Shown here in pieces: positions 43,453-52,730 of a stretch of DNA of 53,692 nucleotides (positions within the stretch are counted from its first letter, which is position 1; each line of letters starts with the position of its first letter). A program made the translations under genes and the position numbers. The stretch comes from an uncultured Myxococcales bacterium (GTDB lineage: Bacteria; Myxococcota_A; UBA9042; DTJE01): NCBI GenBank assembly GCA_903936705.1, contig CAIZWN010000074.1, positions 1 through 53,692 on the forward strand. The letters are read 5' to 3'. The notes under the pieces were generated by a model that saw nothing but the letters and a program-made list of their open reading frames with translations, was not told the DNA's origin and did no database searches.

Positions 43453-46400
43453 TTACCAAGCCAGCCACGCCCCTGTGCGGACGAACAGGATGCCGACCTT
43501 TTCCACGGTCCAGCCGGCGGCCGTCAGTGCGCTGCGGTACGCCTCCAACTGGGGGACATACTCAGCCAGGCTGGCGCCCTTGACCAGATCCTCTCGCGAG
43601 GTGGGGCTCTTGTGGCCTGCCTTGAAATCGATGACCCAGGCGCGCCGGCCAGGCCAGGTCACCAGCAGATCCATGCGTCCGGCGTGGAACCAGGGGGCGG
43701 TTGGGAAGGTATTGTTCACGCCCGCGAAGGGCATCTCGAAGTGCAGGGTGGGCTCGGAGGACCGTAGCATCGCGACCAGATCCGGTTGCGTCTGTTCCAG
43801 TTGGTGGACCATGTCCAGCAGCCATTGTGCCAAGTCCGGGTGAACCATGCTGTACTTGTCCGACAGGAACCGAACGGCCAAGGCCAGGTCGGCCCCGGCA
43901 TCCAGCCCGCCGAATTCCATCCAAGCGTGGACCAGGGTGCCCCAGTCCGTGGATTCGACCTCCCGATCCGCGGTTTCACCCGCCAGTCTCGGAGGGTTTA
44001 GAAGCTTGTCCCCCTTCCGGAACTCGCACCGAGCAGCGATGTCCGCCACCAGCGTATCCAGGGCGGCCGAATCCTGGTCCTTCCATGCCCCCATGGCCCG
44101 GGATGGCGATACAGACGACCAGCCGGCCGGCTCGACCGGAGGGACCGGGAAGTCGCTGATGGCCTGGGCATACCCTTTTCGCACGGCATCCACCTCTGCC
44201 GGCCCCTGGGCGGTATGCGGGTACACGCCGGTCATAGGCGGCTCGGCGGTCCACAGGTTTGCGAGTTCCTCGTGGATTCCCGCCTTCGCCGTCCCGATTG
44301 CGAACGTGACCGAACGGACGGCCCGGGTGACCGCCACGTAGGCCAGGCGCAGGCGCTCCTCGTCCCGCCGGATGTCGTCCACCATGTCCGCCAGTCGGTG
44401 TACCAGGTCGGGCACCGGCTTCAGGGCGCCGTTGGGATCGAACTTGACTCCCAGCAGTGTCCGGGGCATGCCGTCCACGGACACGGTAGCCCGGCTCCAC
44501 CCATCGTCGGAGTTCCCGGAAGGGGACGTGCCGATGTCATATACCAGCACGTGGTCGTACTTCAGTCCCTTGGCCTGGTGCACCGTCGTACAACTGACGG
44601 TTCGGGCCCCCCGGTACAGTTCGACGCGCGGGGGCTCCTCGGCCTGGGCCGGGTCCAGCATTGCGACGACGGCGTCGGGGTCGATCTGATCGGCCTCGGC
44701 CTGCCGGATCCAGTCCAGGATGACCTCCAGTTCCCCTACCGAGTCCATGGCATCCGGTCCCGCCAGTAGGATCGGGCGCCAATGGAGGTCGGCCGCCAGC
44801 CGCTCGATGACATCGGCGGTCGGGATCCTGCCGATGTCCCGACGGGCACGGACCAGGATGGGACGCACCCGCTGGAAGAGATCGACGTCGATCTCGGAAA
44901 ATACCTCGGGGGACAATGCGTCCGCCGCAAGTGCTCCCGCCAGTCCACGTCGTTTGGAATCCTGGGGCAGCAGTCCCGTCCCGGTGTGCAGGGCGGCCAG
45001 CGCCCCGTCGGAAAGCCCGATCATCGGGTGGCGCCATAGCCCGACCCAGGCGATGTCGTCGGTCGAATCCCACAGCGATCGCACGAGGGTCCGGACGTCC
45101 TGGGCAACCTGCCGCTTGGCCAGTTCACGGCTGCCGTCCAGGAAGGCGTCTCCGGTCTTTGCCTTGCGCAGGATGGCACGCAAGCGATCGCGCGCGGCAA
45201 TCGCCTTGGGCCAACTTGCGGTCAGCACGGCGGCCGTATCGTCGGGTCGCTTCTCTAGATCCCAGGCATCCTGGATGCGCTGAGCGAACACGTCGATCGC
45301 GGCGCAGTTGTAGTCCCAGGCCGACCACATCTTCTTGCCTTCCGGCAGGTCGCCCAGGTTCACCATCACGACGGGGAGCGGGTAGTGCACCTCGGAGGAC
45401 AGTTCGTGCTTCTTCTTGCCCGGACTGGACTTCACCTGGTCTACCGATGCCACCCCGGGAAGACCGGGGAGGGTTTCGGTGCCGTTCGTCGCCCTGGCGA
45501 ACAGGGCCTTTTGGGCGTCGACCATCGCGGGGGTGCTGCGGAAGTTCTGGTCCAGATCTTCCCTGCTTCCGCCCCCCGAATCCGCCCGTTTTACCAGTTC
45601 CGCCAGGCCTGCCGGTTCGGCACCACGGAACAGGTAGATGCTCTGCCTGGCATCACCGACATGGAAGACCCTCAGCGTGCGTCCCGAACCCGGCAGTTGT
45701 TCGAGAGCCTGGTACAACCGGAACTGGCGGGGGCTGGAGTCCTGGACCTCGTCAACCAGCAGCGCCTCGAACCGATTGCGCAGGCGGATCGAGCGGTCGT
45801 CCCGGGAGCACAGGTCGATGGCGGCTTCCGTCAGCAGGTCGTGATCGAGTGCGCCGACCTGGGCTGCCATGCGGAACGCGTGCGCACGAGCCTTCTGGGC
45901 CAGGGCCAGTAGGTCGCTGCGCAGGGCGTCGCAAGTCCGGATCCCTTCGTTCGAGAAGCCTTGGACGAGTTTCGGTACCAGGGAATCCAGACCGACCTGG
46001 ACGATGCCCAGGTCCAGGCGATGCTGGGCCAGTTCGCCTCGCAGCGTCTGGGCCGTGGACGATGTGTCCGACTTTTTGGTCCGTCCCCCGCACCACGGGA
46101 CCAGTTCGCAGGGAGGCGGGCCGTTCATACCCCCATCGACCCAGGCCCGGACGGGTGGATGGAACGGCTGGCACGCCTGGATCGCGTTATCGCCCACCAG
46201 TTTGGGAGTGGACGCCACCGCGGCACGGAAAGCCTGGGCCACCATGTCGATCACACGTCCGGACAGTTCGGCAGCGGTCGCCAGTTTCAGCCCCCGGGTC
46301 GCGTCGGTCAACGGGAGCGCCCGGGCCGTTTCGGACACGCGCTGCAGCAATTCCCGCATGCCCATGTGCTGCAGCAGGGCCTCGGCCTGGGCCGGAACCT

Positions 46401-46881
46401 GACCGTCCGGGGGTTCTATCACTTCTCGGATCGCTGCCTCGAAGACCGCGGACGTGTCACCCTGCCCGATTGGAAGGTCCAGCCAAGCGGGCGAGCCGCC
46501 ATCGTCCACGGGCAGGCGCGCCTCCAGCGCAAACTCGGCCAGCAGGCGCAGGACGAAGCTGTCGGTGGTCCCGGCCGGGGCGTTGGGCAGTTCATTCACG
46601 GCATTGCGGATGAATTCCGGGTCAGCCGGCAGGTGGTCCCGATAGCAGGCATCGAAATCCTGCTGGAAGTTTTGGGGGACGGGTTCCCCGAGGCTGCTGC
46701 GCAGGCATCTTGAAACCGTCTCGACCAGTTCGGCGGCCGCCTTTCGAGTAAAGGTGATGGCCACGATGCGGCAAGGGGGGATGCCTTCCCGCAACAGGGC
46801 AAGGTACTCACGGACCAGACGGGTCGTCTTGCCGGTACCAGCTGCAGCAGACACGACGGTCAAGCGGGGGGATGCGTTCAT
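43453..46881 (-). CDS. AddA-like UvrD helicase-nuclease
   Basis: The ATG at 46881 follows GAGGAGGT and overlaps the upstream gene's stop by four bases. The 1142-aa protein has Walker A AAAGTGKTT (12-20), motif Ia TFTRKAAAEL, motif II LLVDEVQDSSPRQ, the CTTVHQAKGLKYDHVLVYD motif and the motif VI LRLAYVAVTRAV. That is the full superfamily I UvrD/RecB set. The last 200 residues are a PD-(D/E)xK nuclease: LVHAWMEFGG, GRMDLLV and WVIDFKAG (about 1080). With its partner it should unwind and cut DNA ends for recombination or against foreign DNA. The divergence from typical AddA and the surrounding defence genes leave open a dedicated defence role. Confidence 0.85.
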   Translation of the reverse strand: MNASPRLTVVSAAAGTGKTTRLVREYLALLREGIPPCRIVAITFTRKAAAELVETVSRCLRSSLGEPVPQNFQQDFDACYRDHLPADPEFIRNAVNELPNAPAGTTDSFVLRLLAEFALEARLPVDDGGSPAWLDLPIGQGDTSAVFEAAIREVIEPPDGQVPAQAEALLQHMGMRELLQRVSETARALPLTDATRGLKLATAAELSGRVIDMVAQAFRAAVASTPKLVGDNAIQACQPFHPPVRAWVDGGMNGPPPCELVPWCGGRTKKSDTSSTAQTLRGELAQHRLDLGIVQVGLDSLVPKLVQGFSNEGIRTCDALRSDLLALAQKARAHAFRMAAQVGALDHDLLTEAAIDLCSRDDRSIRLRNRFEALLVDEVQDSSPRQFRLYQALEQLPGSGRTLRVFHVGDARQSIYLFRGAEPAGLAELVKRADSGGGSREDLDQNFRSTPAMVDAQKALFARATNGTETLPGLPGVASVDQVKSSPGKKKHELSSEVHYPLPVVMVNLGDLPEGKKMWSAWDYNCAAIDVFAQRIQDAWDLEKRPDDTAAVLTASWPKAIAARDRLRAILRKAKTGDAFLDGSRELAKRQVAQDVRTLVRSLWDSTDDIAWVGLWRHPMIGLSDGALAALHTGTGLLPQDSKRRGLAGALAADALSPEVFSEIDVDLFQRVRPILVRARRDIGRIPTADVIERLAADLHWRPILLAGPDAMDSVGELEVILDWIRQAEADQIDPDAVVAMLDPAQAEEPPRVELYRGARTVSCTTVHQAKGLKYDHVLVYDIGTSPSGNSDDGWSRATVSVDGMPRTLLGVKFDPNGALKPVPDLVHRLADMVDDIRRDEERLRLAYVAVTRAVRSVTFAIGTAKAGIHEELANLWTAEPPMTGVYPHTAQGPAEVDAVRKGYAQAISDFPVPPVEPAGWSSVSPSRAMGAWKDQDSAALDTLVADIAARCEFRKGDKLLNPPRLAGETADREVESTDWGTLVHAWMEFGGLDAGADLALAVRFLSDKYSMVHPDLAQWLLDMVHQLEQTQPDLVAMLRSSEPTLHFEMPFAGVNNTFPTAPWFHAGRMDLLVTWPGRRAWVIDFKAGHKSPTSREDLVKGASLAEYVPQLEAYRSALTAAGWTVEKVGILFVRTGAWLAW

Positions 46882-49800
46882 TCGGCTACCTCCTCGGACG
46901 GTTCGTCGTCCGTAGGCACGATCGTTCCAGGATGCTGGCCGAAGCGGCAGGCCGGTCGGAACGGGCAGTAGTCGTGGCCGCGATATTTCAGGACCGGGCA
47001 GGTCAGGGGATGCGGCAGGACCGGGTACTGGCCGCTTCGAGCGAGGGCCAGAAGCCACCCCAGCAGATGTGCCGATTCTTCCAGCGAGGGACTGGAATCG
47101 CCGGGCTCCCACGAGAACAGCCCGTCGTTCGAGACATCCTGCACGAAGTCGTAGGCCAGGCGAAGGACGACGGGTTCCATCGGGACGTCCGGCGGTGCCT
47201 TCCCGAATCCCCGAGCGGCCAGCAGGGCCAATGCATAGAGGGGCAACTGGGGACGTGTGCCCGCCTGGATTTCTTCCTTCACCTGCCGCAGGAACGGCCG
47301 GCCGGTCTTGTAGTCCAGCAGTTCGACGGCGCGGATCCCGCCGGAACCTTCGGTCACGCGGACCCGGTCCACCGATCCCCGGACCAGGACGTCCCGGGTG
47401 TCACCGAGCTGCAGCATCAGGGGCGCGGCGGGCTCCCCGTCCGGCAGGGGGCCGAACTTCCATTCCGCCTTGCCCCCGACCACGGCGCCACGGATCGAAG
47501 ACTCGCGGGCCAGCAGGCTAGCGTAGATTCCTGCCAGCGCGTGCACCCGAGCCTGGACATCCGGGTCGGAAATCCACTGCTGAACGACAGGCTTGGACTT
47601 GCTGTTGCAATGAACGAGCGTTTCCTCGCCCAGCGGGTCTGTTGTTGCCAGAATGGCCTCGACAGCCTTCCTGATCCATTCTTTAGCATGTCCCTTGTGC
47701 GCTTCGACCGCGAAGAAGGCATCGCGGTGCCCCAACAACTCCTTATATTCCAGCGTTGTCCCGAACTGTGACCACGACTTCTTCGACGCCTTTTCGCCCA
47801 GCGCCTGCAGATCCTCGACGCGCGACCGCACATACATCGCCAGATGCCTTTCCCAGCGCCCGCCAAGCCCCTTTCGCGCCTTCTCCAGCGCGGGGGTCAC
47901 TACTGGTAGTTTCGTCAGCATCGTCTCCAGTTGCGCCGTAACTTCCTTCGACAGATCCAGGGTCAACGACTGGACCGCAGATTCCTGTTGCTGCGCATCG
48001 GGACGCCACCGCGGGTCGATCCCGATGTTCTCCAAGGCCTTGTGGACCGCACTGCCCACCTCCCGGGCATTCAGTTCCTCTTCCAGCGTGTCGGGCTCCT
48101 TCAGGCGCAGGCGTGTCTTCAGGTAGGCCTGGAAAAGGCAGTGGGAAAGTGGCTCGAAACCGCCGGTCACGGACAGTGTGGCATTCGCCGGCAGCGCGGC
48201 AACGGCCGTGGTCGAGGCATCCCCAAGATAGGGGCGCAGGGACCGGGGGATCGCCTCCCAGTCCCTCGCGATGATGTCCTGCAGCGTACTGTCGTCTTCC
48301 ACATCGCCGGACGCTTCCGGACGCACGAAGGTCCCGCCATTACGGATCCATTCGACCGTGGCCATACGGGCCGCGTGATCCGCGACGGCGTTGCCAATTT
48401 CCTTGGGGCCTTCAGCGGGTACCGGATGGGGCACTCCTTGCAGCGCATCCCGGTTCGACGCTTCAGGGGTCTGCAGCTGCAATCCGTAGTTCTGCAGATC
48501 CGTCTGCGGCTTGTCGGTCACCAGCCGAAGGAGTCGGTGCGAGACCGGCACGACCGCCCGTCCGTCCGCGGAACGTTGGACGACACATGCCTTCGCGATC
48601 CCGGCCCGGGCCGCTGCCTCTGTGGCCTGCTGCATCAGGAACCGGACGTGGTCCGCACCCCCCAACCGTCCCCACCGGACAGCCACGTCATCCGTGAAGA
48701 ACGGGTCGGGAGCCGGGGCCTGGCCAACACCCTTGGAATGCATCCCGGTCAGCAGGCACAGTCCGGAGGGACGCCGGTCGTACTGCGCGTAGTCCAGCAG
48801 TGTGACGCCCCGGTGGAAATCGCCGCTGGAGGCGGCCCCGTCCAGTACTTCGGACAGAACCTCGTCTGTCGCTGGCCGTCGAGCGGCATCCAGAAGGGCC
48901 TTCTGGATCGACATAGCCACACGATCGCGGAACGTGTGCAGGTCCAGTCGGTTCAGGAAAGTGCGCACATGTCCAAGCGTGGGACCGCGCGACTGGCGAA
49001 GCCACAGCAGGCGCTGCCGAAGCAGCAATCCGGCCCGCCGGGTTCCGAACCGCAGGCCCGGATTTGCGGTGACCGCTGCCAGCGACGCAATCCACTTGTC
49101 CAGCGAGGCCCGGACCAGGTGGCACTCGATCAGGGCGGTCGGAATGGCGCGGCGGGAGACGTACAGGTCGTCCTCGCCCACCGGCACCTCCGGCGACGTG
49201 TCGTCAGGTTCGCCAAGTACCGGCGGGCGAAGAAGAGCAATCTGCCTGCGCAATTCGGCGGCCTCGGCAGGCTGGTAGTCTCCGGAGCCGACCAGGGGAT
49301 TCTGGAACAGTCTGCGCAGTGTTTCGCCCTCGATCACGGTCTGATCCGGGGACGTTTCGTCGAACCATGGAAGGACCGAGCGCACCAGGATGGCCAGCGC
49401 ATGGCGGGTCAGTCGCTGCGACTGAGCGACTGCGGCGTGAACCCCGCTGCGACCTAGTGCGGAACGGATCCGGTCGCGATCGTCCTGGCCCGCGACAAGC
49501 ACCAGGACATCCTCGAACCTTCCCCCGTCCTTGTGGTAGCGGACGGCTTCGTCAACAACCCACGCCGCCTCGGCTCCGACATCCGAGGCAAGGACGGTGG
49601 GCAGGTTTTCCGGCAAGGGACCTTCTGGCCCCGACAGGCGGACGGCGGCCAGCCCCTTCAAGATGCGATCAAACAGTCGGTTCGTGCCGGGGGCCCGCAG
49701 TAGTCCAGCGTCCTGGTCTCCGAACCCGATGGCGAAGACGCGATCGAACCCCAACCGTTGTCCCGCAGATTCGTGTTCCACGCGATCGGCCAGCGACGCA

Positions 49801-50189
49801 AGGACATTGGTTTCAGGGTCCTGGCCCCAGCCGAGGTCCAGCAGCGGCATCACCTCCGTCGGCAACTCCGCGCCCGGCACGCCCTCCAAACGGATGTCAG
49901 ACAGGTGCCCGCATAGGATACTGGCAAGGCCGGCCCGACCGGTCACCGAAGCCCAGGGGTGATCCGGTGGGATCGCGAGAAGAGCCTTTTCGGGCTCCTC
50001 CGAAGGCAGTAGATGTGCTGGTTCCAGGGAACGCGCCAGTCCAGTCGGCGTCAGGATCTCGATGCCAACCTGGCCTCCCTGGCCCGCCAGGTGCCTGCGC
50101 ACCGCGCTTGCCGAAGCCGAACTGCGGCACAGAACCAACGTGCGCTGTGGCAGGTCGGAGGAAGGGTTCAGGGCTTCCAACCATGACAT
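46878..50189 (-). CDS. AddB-like PD-(D/E)xK nuclease
   Basis: The ATG at 50189 follows GAGGT and starts MSWLEALNPSSD; the upstream open frame from 50330 lacks a ribosome site. The 1103-aa product has an inactivated-helicase-like N-terminal two thirds with no Walker A, as in AddB. Its C-terminal nuclease shows CLFQAYLKTRLR, GSAVHKALENIG, the catalytic VRGSVDRVRV...ELLDYKTGRPF (about residue 957) and QLPLYALALL. A terminal cysteine group (TCPVLKYRGHDYCPFRPAC) together with the earlier Cys in SHCLFQ could form the AddB-type [4Fe-4S] clasp, although the spacing is not canonical. It is translationally coupled to the AddA-like gene. Confidence 0.8.
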   Translation of the reverse strand: MSWLEALNPSSDLPQRTLVLCRSSASASAVRRHLAGQGGQVGIEILTPTGLARSLEPAHLLPSEEPEKALLAIPPDHPWASVTGRAGLASILCGHLSDIRLEGVPGAELPTEVMPLLDLGWGQDPETNVLASLADRVEHESAGQRLGFDRVFAIGFGDQDAGLLRAPGTNRLFDRILKGLAAVRLSGPEGPLPENLPTVLASDVGAEAAWVVDEAVRYHKDGGRFEDVLVLVAGQDDRDRIRSALGRSGVHAAVAQSQRLTRHALAILVRSVLPWFDETSPDQTVIEGETLRRLFQNPLVGSGDYQPAEAAELRRQIALLRPPVLGEPDDTSPEVPVGEDDLYVSRRAIPTALIECHLVRASLDKWIASLAAVTANPGLRFGTRRAGLLLRQRLLWLRQSRGPTLGHVRTFLNRLDLHTFRDRVAMSIQKALLDAARRPATDEVLSEVLDGAASSGDFHRGVTLLDYAQYDRRPSGLCLLTGMHSKGVGQAPAPDPFFTDDVAVRWGRLGGADHVRFLMQQATEAAARAGIAKACVVQRSADGRAVVPVSHRLLRLVTDKPQTDLQNYGLQLQTPEASNRDALQGVPHPVPAEGPKEIGNAVADHAARMATVEWIRNGGTFVRPEASGDVEDDSTLQDIIARDWEAIPRSLRPYLGDASTTAVAALPANATLSVTGGFEPLSHCLFQAYLKTRLRLKEPDTLEEELNAREVGSAVHKALENIGIDPRWRPDAQQQESAVQSLTLDLSKEVTAQLETMLTKLPVVTPALEKARKGLGGRWERHLAMYVRSRVEDLQALGEKASKKSWSQFGTTLEYKELLGHRDAFFAVEAHKGHAKEWIRKAVEAILATTDPLGEETLVHCNSKSKPVVQQWISDPDVQARVHALAGIYASLLARESSIRGAVVGGKAEWKFGPLPDGEPAAPLMLQLGDTRDVLVRGSVDRVRVTEGSGGIRAVELLDYKTGRPFLRQVKEEIQAGTRPQLPLYALALLAARGFGKAPPDVPMEPVVLRLAYDFVQDVSNDGLFSWEPGDSSPSLEESAHLLGWLLALARSGQYPVLPHPLTCPVLKYRGHDYCPFRPACRFGQHPGTIVPTDDEPSEEVAE

Positions 50190-50336
50190 GGGACACCTCG
50201 GCAAACGGGGTTCGAACCGGCGAATCGTATCAGGTCGGTGCGACAGCGTCAGGGGTGACCCCAGGAATAGGCGAGCCTGGCGGAACACCTGGTCCGCGTC
50301 TTCATAATCAGTCCTTCCTCCTTCATCCATCTTGAA

Positions 50337-50580
50337 TCATGGGGTACATTGCGATTTCACCGCATGCAACTTTGCCCGCGTCACTCCCACGTACATCAAA
50401 TGATCCAAGTGCACGGGCGGCAGGTTGTCCAGCGTCGGGATCTGCAGGCGTTCAACCTCCCGGCCCTCGGGGCCGACCGCTTCCACGGGCTCGCCGCAAA
50501 AGTATTTCAGGGCGGTGCCGCAGATGTATTGAGTGTTGCGAAGGTTCTTTGTCCGCGACACCTCGACCATTGGCGTGCCG
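50337..50580 (-). pseudogene. Decayed, internally deleted copy of the edge helicase
   Basis: A 77-aa frame (50337-50570) matches the 3' part of the helicase at 52731-53692 closely: MVEVSRTKNLRNTQ against MVEVPLTKNLRNTQ, and GPEGREVERLQIPTLD in both. It then jumps in frame from TLDNL to HLDHLMYVGVTRAK, omitting about 80 residues that include the QTVHRFKG motif. It lacks Walker A and the DEAQ box and ends with a divergent tail. It begins straight after the 146-aa gene. This is a partial duplicate, not a functional gene. Confidence 0.8.
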
Positions 50581-50583
50581 GTG

Positions 50584-51024
50584 CTACTTTCGTGTTGCGA
50601 GGTCGATCCGCAGGTCCGTGTGTGCCAGGGACCCCAGCGCCTGGATCAGGTCCTCGGCCGATGTGATTGTGCGGGAAAGGCGGAAGCTGACCGCGATATC
50701 CTTCCCGCCCTTCTCAGGGAACTCGTGGACCTCGACCTCGCCGGTCAGACTAAAGCCCTGGGGACGCAGGTGGTCCAGTACGATGCTGTCGTAAGTGGAG
50801 CGGATGTCGTCTAGGTCACCTTGGACCTCCGCGGCCTCGGTCATTTCGTCAGTCCGCAGATCGACCTCGACCTCGATCCGGGGCGGATCCAGCCAGACCT
50901 CGACCGAATTGCACGCGTGGCTGTGGACCACCCAGAACTCGTCGAAGTCCTCGACGCTCAGCACGTCTGTTACGCGTTCAACCAGGTCGTCTGGCGTCAG
51001 TCCGAACAATTTGGTTTCGGTCAT
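50584..51024 (-). CDS. Small acidic protein of unknown function
   Basis: This 146-aa protein starts at an ATG preceded by AAGGAG. It is acidic, with alternating beta and alpha character; typical stretches are DLVERVTDVLSVEDFDEF and EVWLDPPRIEVEVDL. No signal peptide, membrane helix or catalytic motif is visible. I do not recognise a family. Its neighbours (AddAB-like pair, helicase remnant, HNH-like protein) suggest it belongs to the accessory region, and it lies next to the broken helicase copy much as the 172-aa protein lies next to the intact one. Confidence 0.6.
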   Translation of the reverse strand: MTETKLFGLTPDDLVERVTDVLSVEDFDEFWVVHSHACNSVEVWLDPPRIEVEVDLRTDEMTEAAEVQGDLDDIRSTYDSIVLDHLRPQGFSLTGEVEVHEFPEKGGKDIAVSFRLSRTITSAEDLIQALGSLAHTDLRIDLATRK

Positions 51025-51374
51025 AACTGAACACTCCTTCTAGGTGTCGTTGTCGAGCCGTTTACTTATGCACACTAGCACAAGAGGCAGATTGGAGCAA
51101 AGGGATGAGAAATCGGGGAAATTTGGGCTTACGTGAATTGCCGCGTCAATACTCTGGCTTGATTGTCCGATTGAGTATCCACAGATTTGCTGCATCCAAC
51201 GCAAGAGTAAAGTCAGCCCCCGACCCCACCGGCCAAAGCCGGTCCAACCCAGCCATCGATGATTTGAACTGTAAGAGTAAGAGAAGCTATGACTGGACCG
51301 ATTTCGGGTCAGCGTTCTGTGGTTCCATTTGACAAGGCGTCTAGACGCGGAATAGAGTTTCGAAACATCGAAAT
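51025..51374. other. Divergent intergenic region with palindromes
   Basis: This gap of 350 bases contains no supported gene. It holds a small hairpin, ACCGGC-CAAA-GCCGGT (51228-51243), a perfect 12-base palindrome GCGTCTAGACGC (51337-51348) and a 10-base palindrome GTTTCGAAAC (51357-51366) just before the HNH-like gene. These may be regulator sites for the divergent genes. Clear promoter boxes were not found. Confidence 0.4.
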
Positions 51375-52145
51375 ATGGATAGGGAAATGGCTGAGAAAGG
51401 TCCTCGGTATTTGGTCAAGGAATACCTGAAGAGTCTTAGACCAGGGTCGATTGTCGAGTTGCGGGATGTGTATGCGAGCGTCCAGAGACTGCGGCCGGAG
51501 ACTGAAGAGCCGACGATCCGGGAGGCGTTGCAGGCTCTCTCCGCGGGCAGTTCGCGCGGCAACAGTGCGGAAAGGGCGGCTTCCATGGTGGTTGCTGTGG
51601 CAGCCACACTTCGGGAATTGAAAGATGCCGGTTTGCGCGATCGGGTCTATCTGGCCGTTCCAGAAATTAGACGCGACCATCTTGGGCGGACGGCGGCACT
51701 GCGGACCGAGGCGGCGCAGGAGCGGTGTGCGACCCTGCTTGGCAAGGAGGTCGTCGATTTCTGGCTAAAGCAAACGCAGTTGCAGTGCGTGCCGGAAAAG
51801 GCCGCGAGAAAGGTTCGTGCCGAGGGCGAATGCAGGATTTGCAGATTCCTTACTGATCGCCACCAGATTCCCATGCCTGCCCCTGGTACGGTGACCCTCC
51901 AGGCAGCACATCTGGTAGCAAGGAAGAACACGTTCTGGCGGATCATGGACGAAGTCGTATCTGATCAGGAACCCGGATGGATATTTACCGACGCGGGGGC
52001 GCTGGCTCTCAAGAAGCGGATTGAGGCAGACGCTACCCACAGTTCGGCCAAGTACATGATTTTTCTGTGTAAGAAGCATGACGTTGCGCTGCAGGCGTCT
52101 CTGAACCCACGTGCATCGAAGCGCGCGAAGAGTAAGCTGCCGTAG
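51375..52145 (+). CDS. HNH-like nuclease domain protein
   Basis: The 256-aa protein has an N-terminal helical part and a C-terminal zinc/HNH-like region. The elements are ECRICRF, then LQAAHLVARKNTF about 25 residues later, then FLCKKHDVAL near the end. This CxxC...AAH...LCxxH arrangement is the usual outline of an HNH/ββα-metal nuclease, with the AAH histidine as the likely catalytic base. It could be a restriction endonuclease, but no adjacent methyltransferase is present, so it might instead target modified or foreign DNA. The ATG at 51375 has only a poor ribosome site; 51387 is an alternative. The base composition is more mixed than that of its neighbours. Confidence 0.65.
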   Translation: MDREMAEKGPRYLVKEYLKSLRPGSIVELRDVYASVQRLRPETEEPTIREALQALSAGSSRGNSAERAASMVVAVAATLRELKDAGLRDRVYLAVPEIRRDHLGRTAALRTEAAQERCATLLGKEVVDFWLKQTQLQCVPEKAARKVRAEGECRICRFLTDRHQIPMPAPGTVTLQAAHLVARKNTFWRIMDEVVSDQEPGWIFTDAGALALKKRIEADATHSSAKYMIFLCKKHDVALQASLNPRASKRAKSKLP

Positions 52146-52193
52146 GAACTCAACATCTGGTTGGAACCCAGGTACATCTGGGTCGCGCCACCC

Positions 52194-52712
52194 TTACTCG
52201 TCCAGCCAAGTGACCAGCACGGTGCAGTTCTGAGTGTCCGGATCAACCTCGACGGGCCAGCCCAGTTCCTGGACGAGGGTCTGCACGGCGTCCCACATGA
52301 GTTCCACGTGAAAGTCGTTGAAACGCATGATCGGGACGTACAAGGTCAGTGTCGCCCCCTTGCGGATCCGCGGCTGTGACTCGAACTCGAACTCGTCGGC
52401 AAGGTTTGCCGGGAAGAACGTCCGGATGGCCTGCTCAAGAGCGGTTTTGAATCCACGGGGCTTGGGTCTTAGACGGATGCCCAGGGCCTGGCGTCCCGCC
52501 GGAGTGGCTCGGAATGCGTCTTCGTCATCCACCTCCGGGTCCGGCTCGACAAGTTCGGCGTCCAGCAGGAAATCCACCGTGGCGGTCTTGAAGCCATAGC
52601 CGGGTTCATCGGAGCGAACCATCGTATAGCCCTGCGCATAAGCCATAACCAACGCGCCCCGCTGTATTGCCGATAGCTTGATTCCTTGATCCTTGGCGCA
52701 CGTCTGCTTCAT
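52194..52712 (-). CDS. Unknown protein beside the edge helicase
   Basis: The ATG at 52712 is chosen because GGAGGA lies eight bases upstream; an in-frame ATG at 52727 is also possible. The 172-aa product begins with an AIQRGALVMAYAQGY helix and continues with a FLLDAELVEPDPEVDDEDAF acidic stretch written here in parts: FLLDAELVEP and DPEVDDEDAF. A TPAGRQALG phrase resembles winged-helix 'end of helix' sequences. No family is recognised. It starts 18 bases after the helicase stop on the same strand and so is probably co-transcribed with it. Confidence 0.6.
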   Translation of the reverse strand: MKQTCAKDQGIKLSAIQRGALVMAYAQGYTMVRSDEPGYGFKTATVDFLLDAELVEPDPEVDDEDAFRATPAGRQALGIRLRPKPRGFKTALEQAIRTFFPANLADEFEFESQPRIRKGATLTLYVPIMRFNDFHVELMWDAVQTLVQELGWPVEVDPDTQNCTVLVTWLDE

Positions 52713-52730
52713 GGCCAGTTCCTCCATCGT

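Noticed and set aside
47931-49457. Plus-strand open frame (508 aa) over the AddB-like gene
   Set aside because: Shadow; the minus strand carries the PD-(D/E)xK motifs and a ribosome site.
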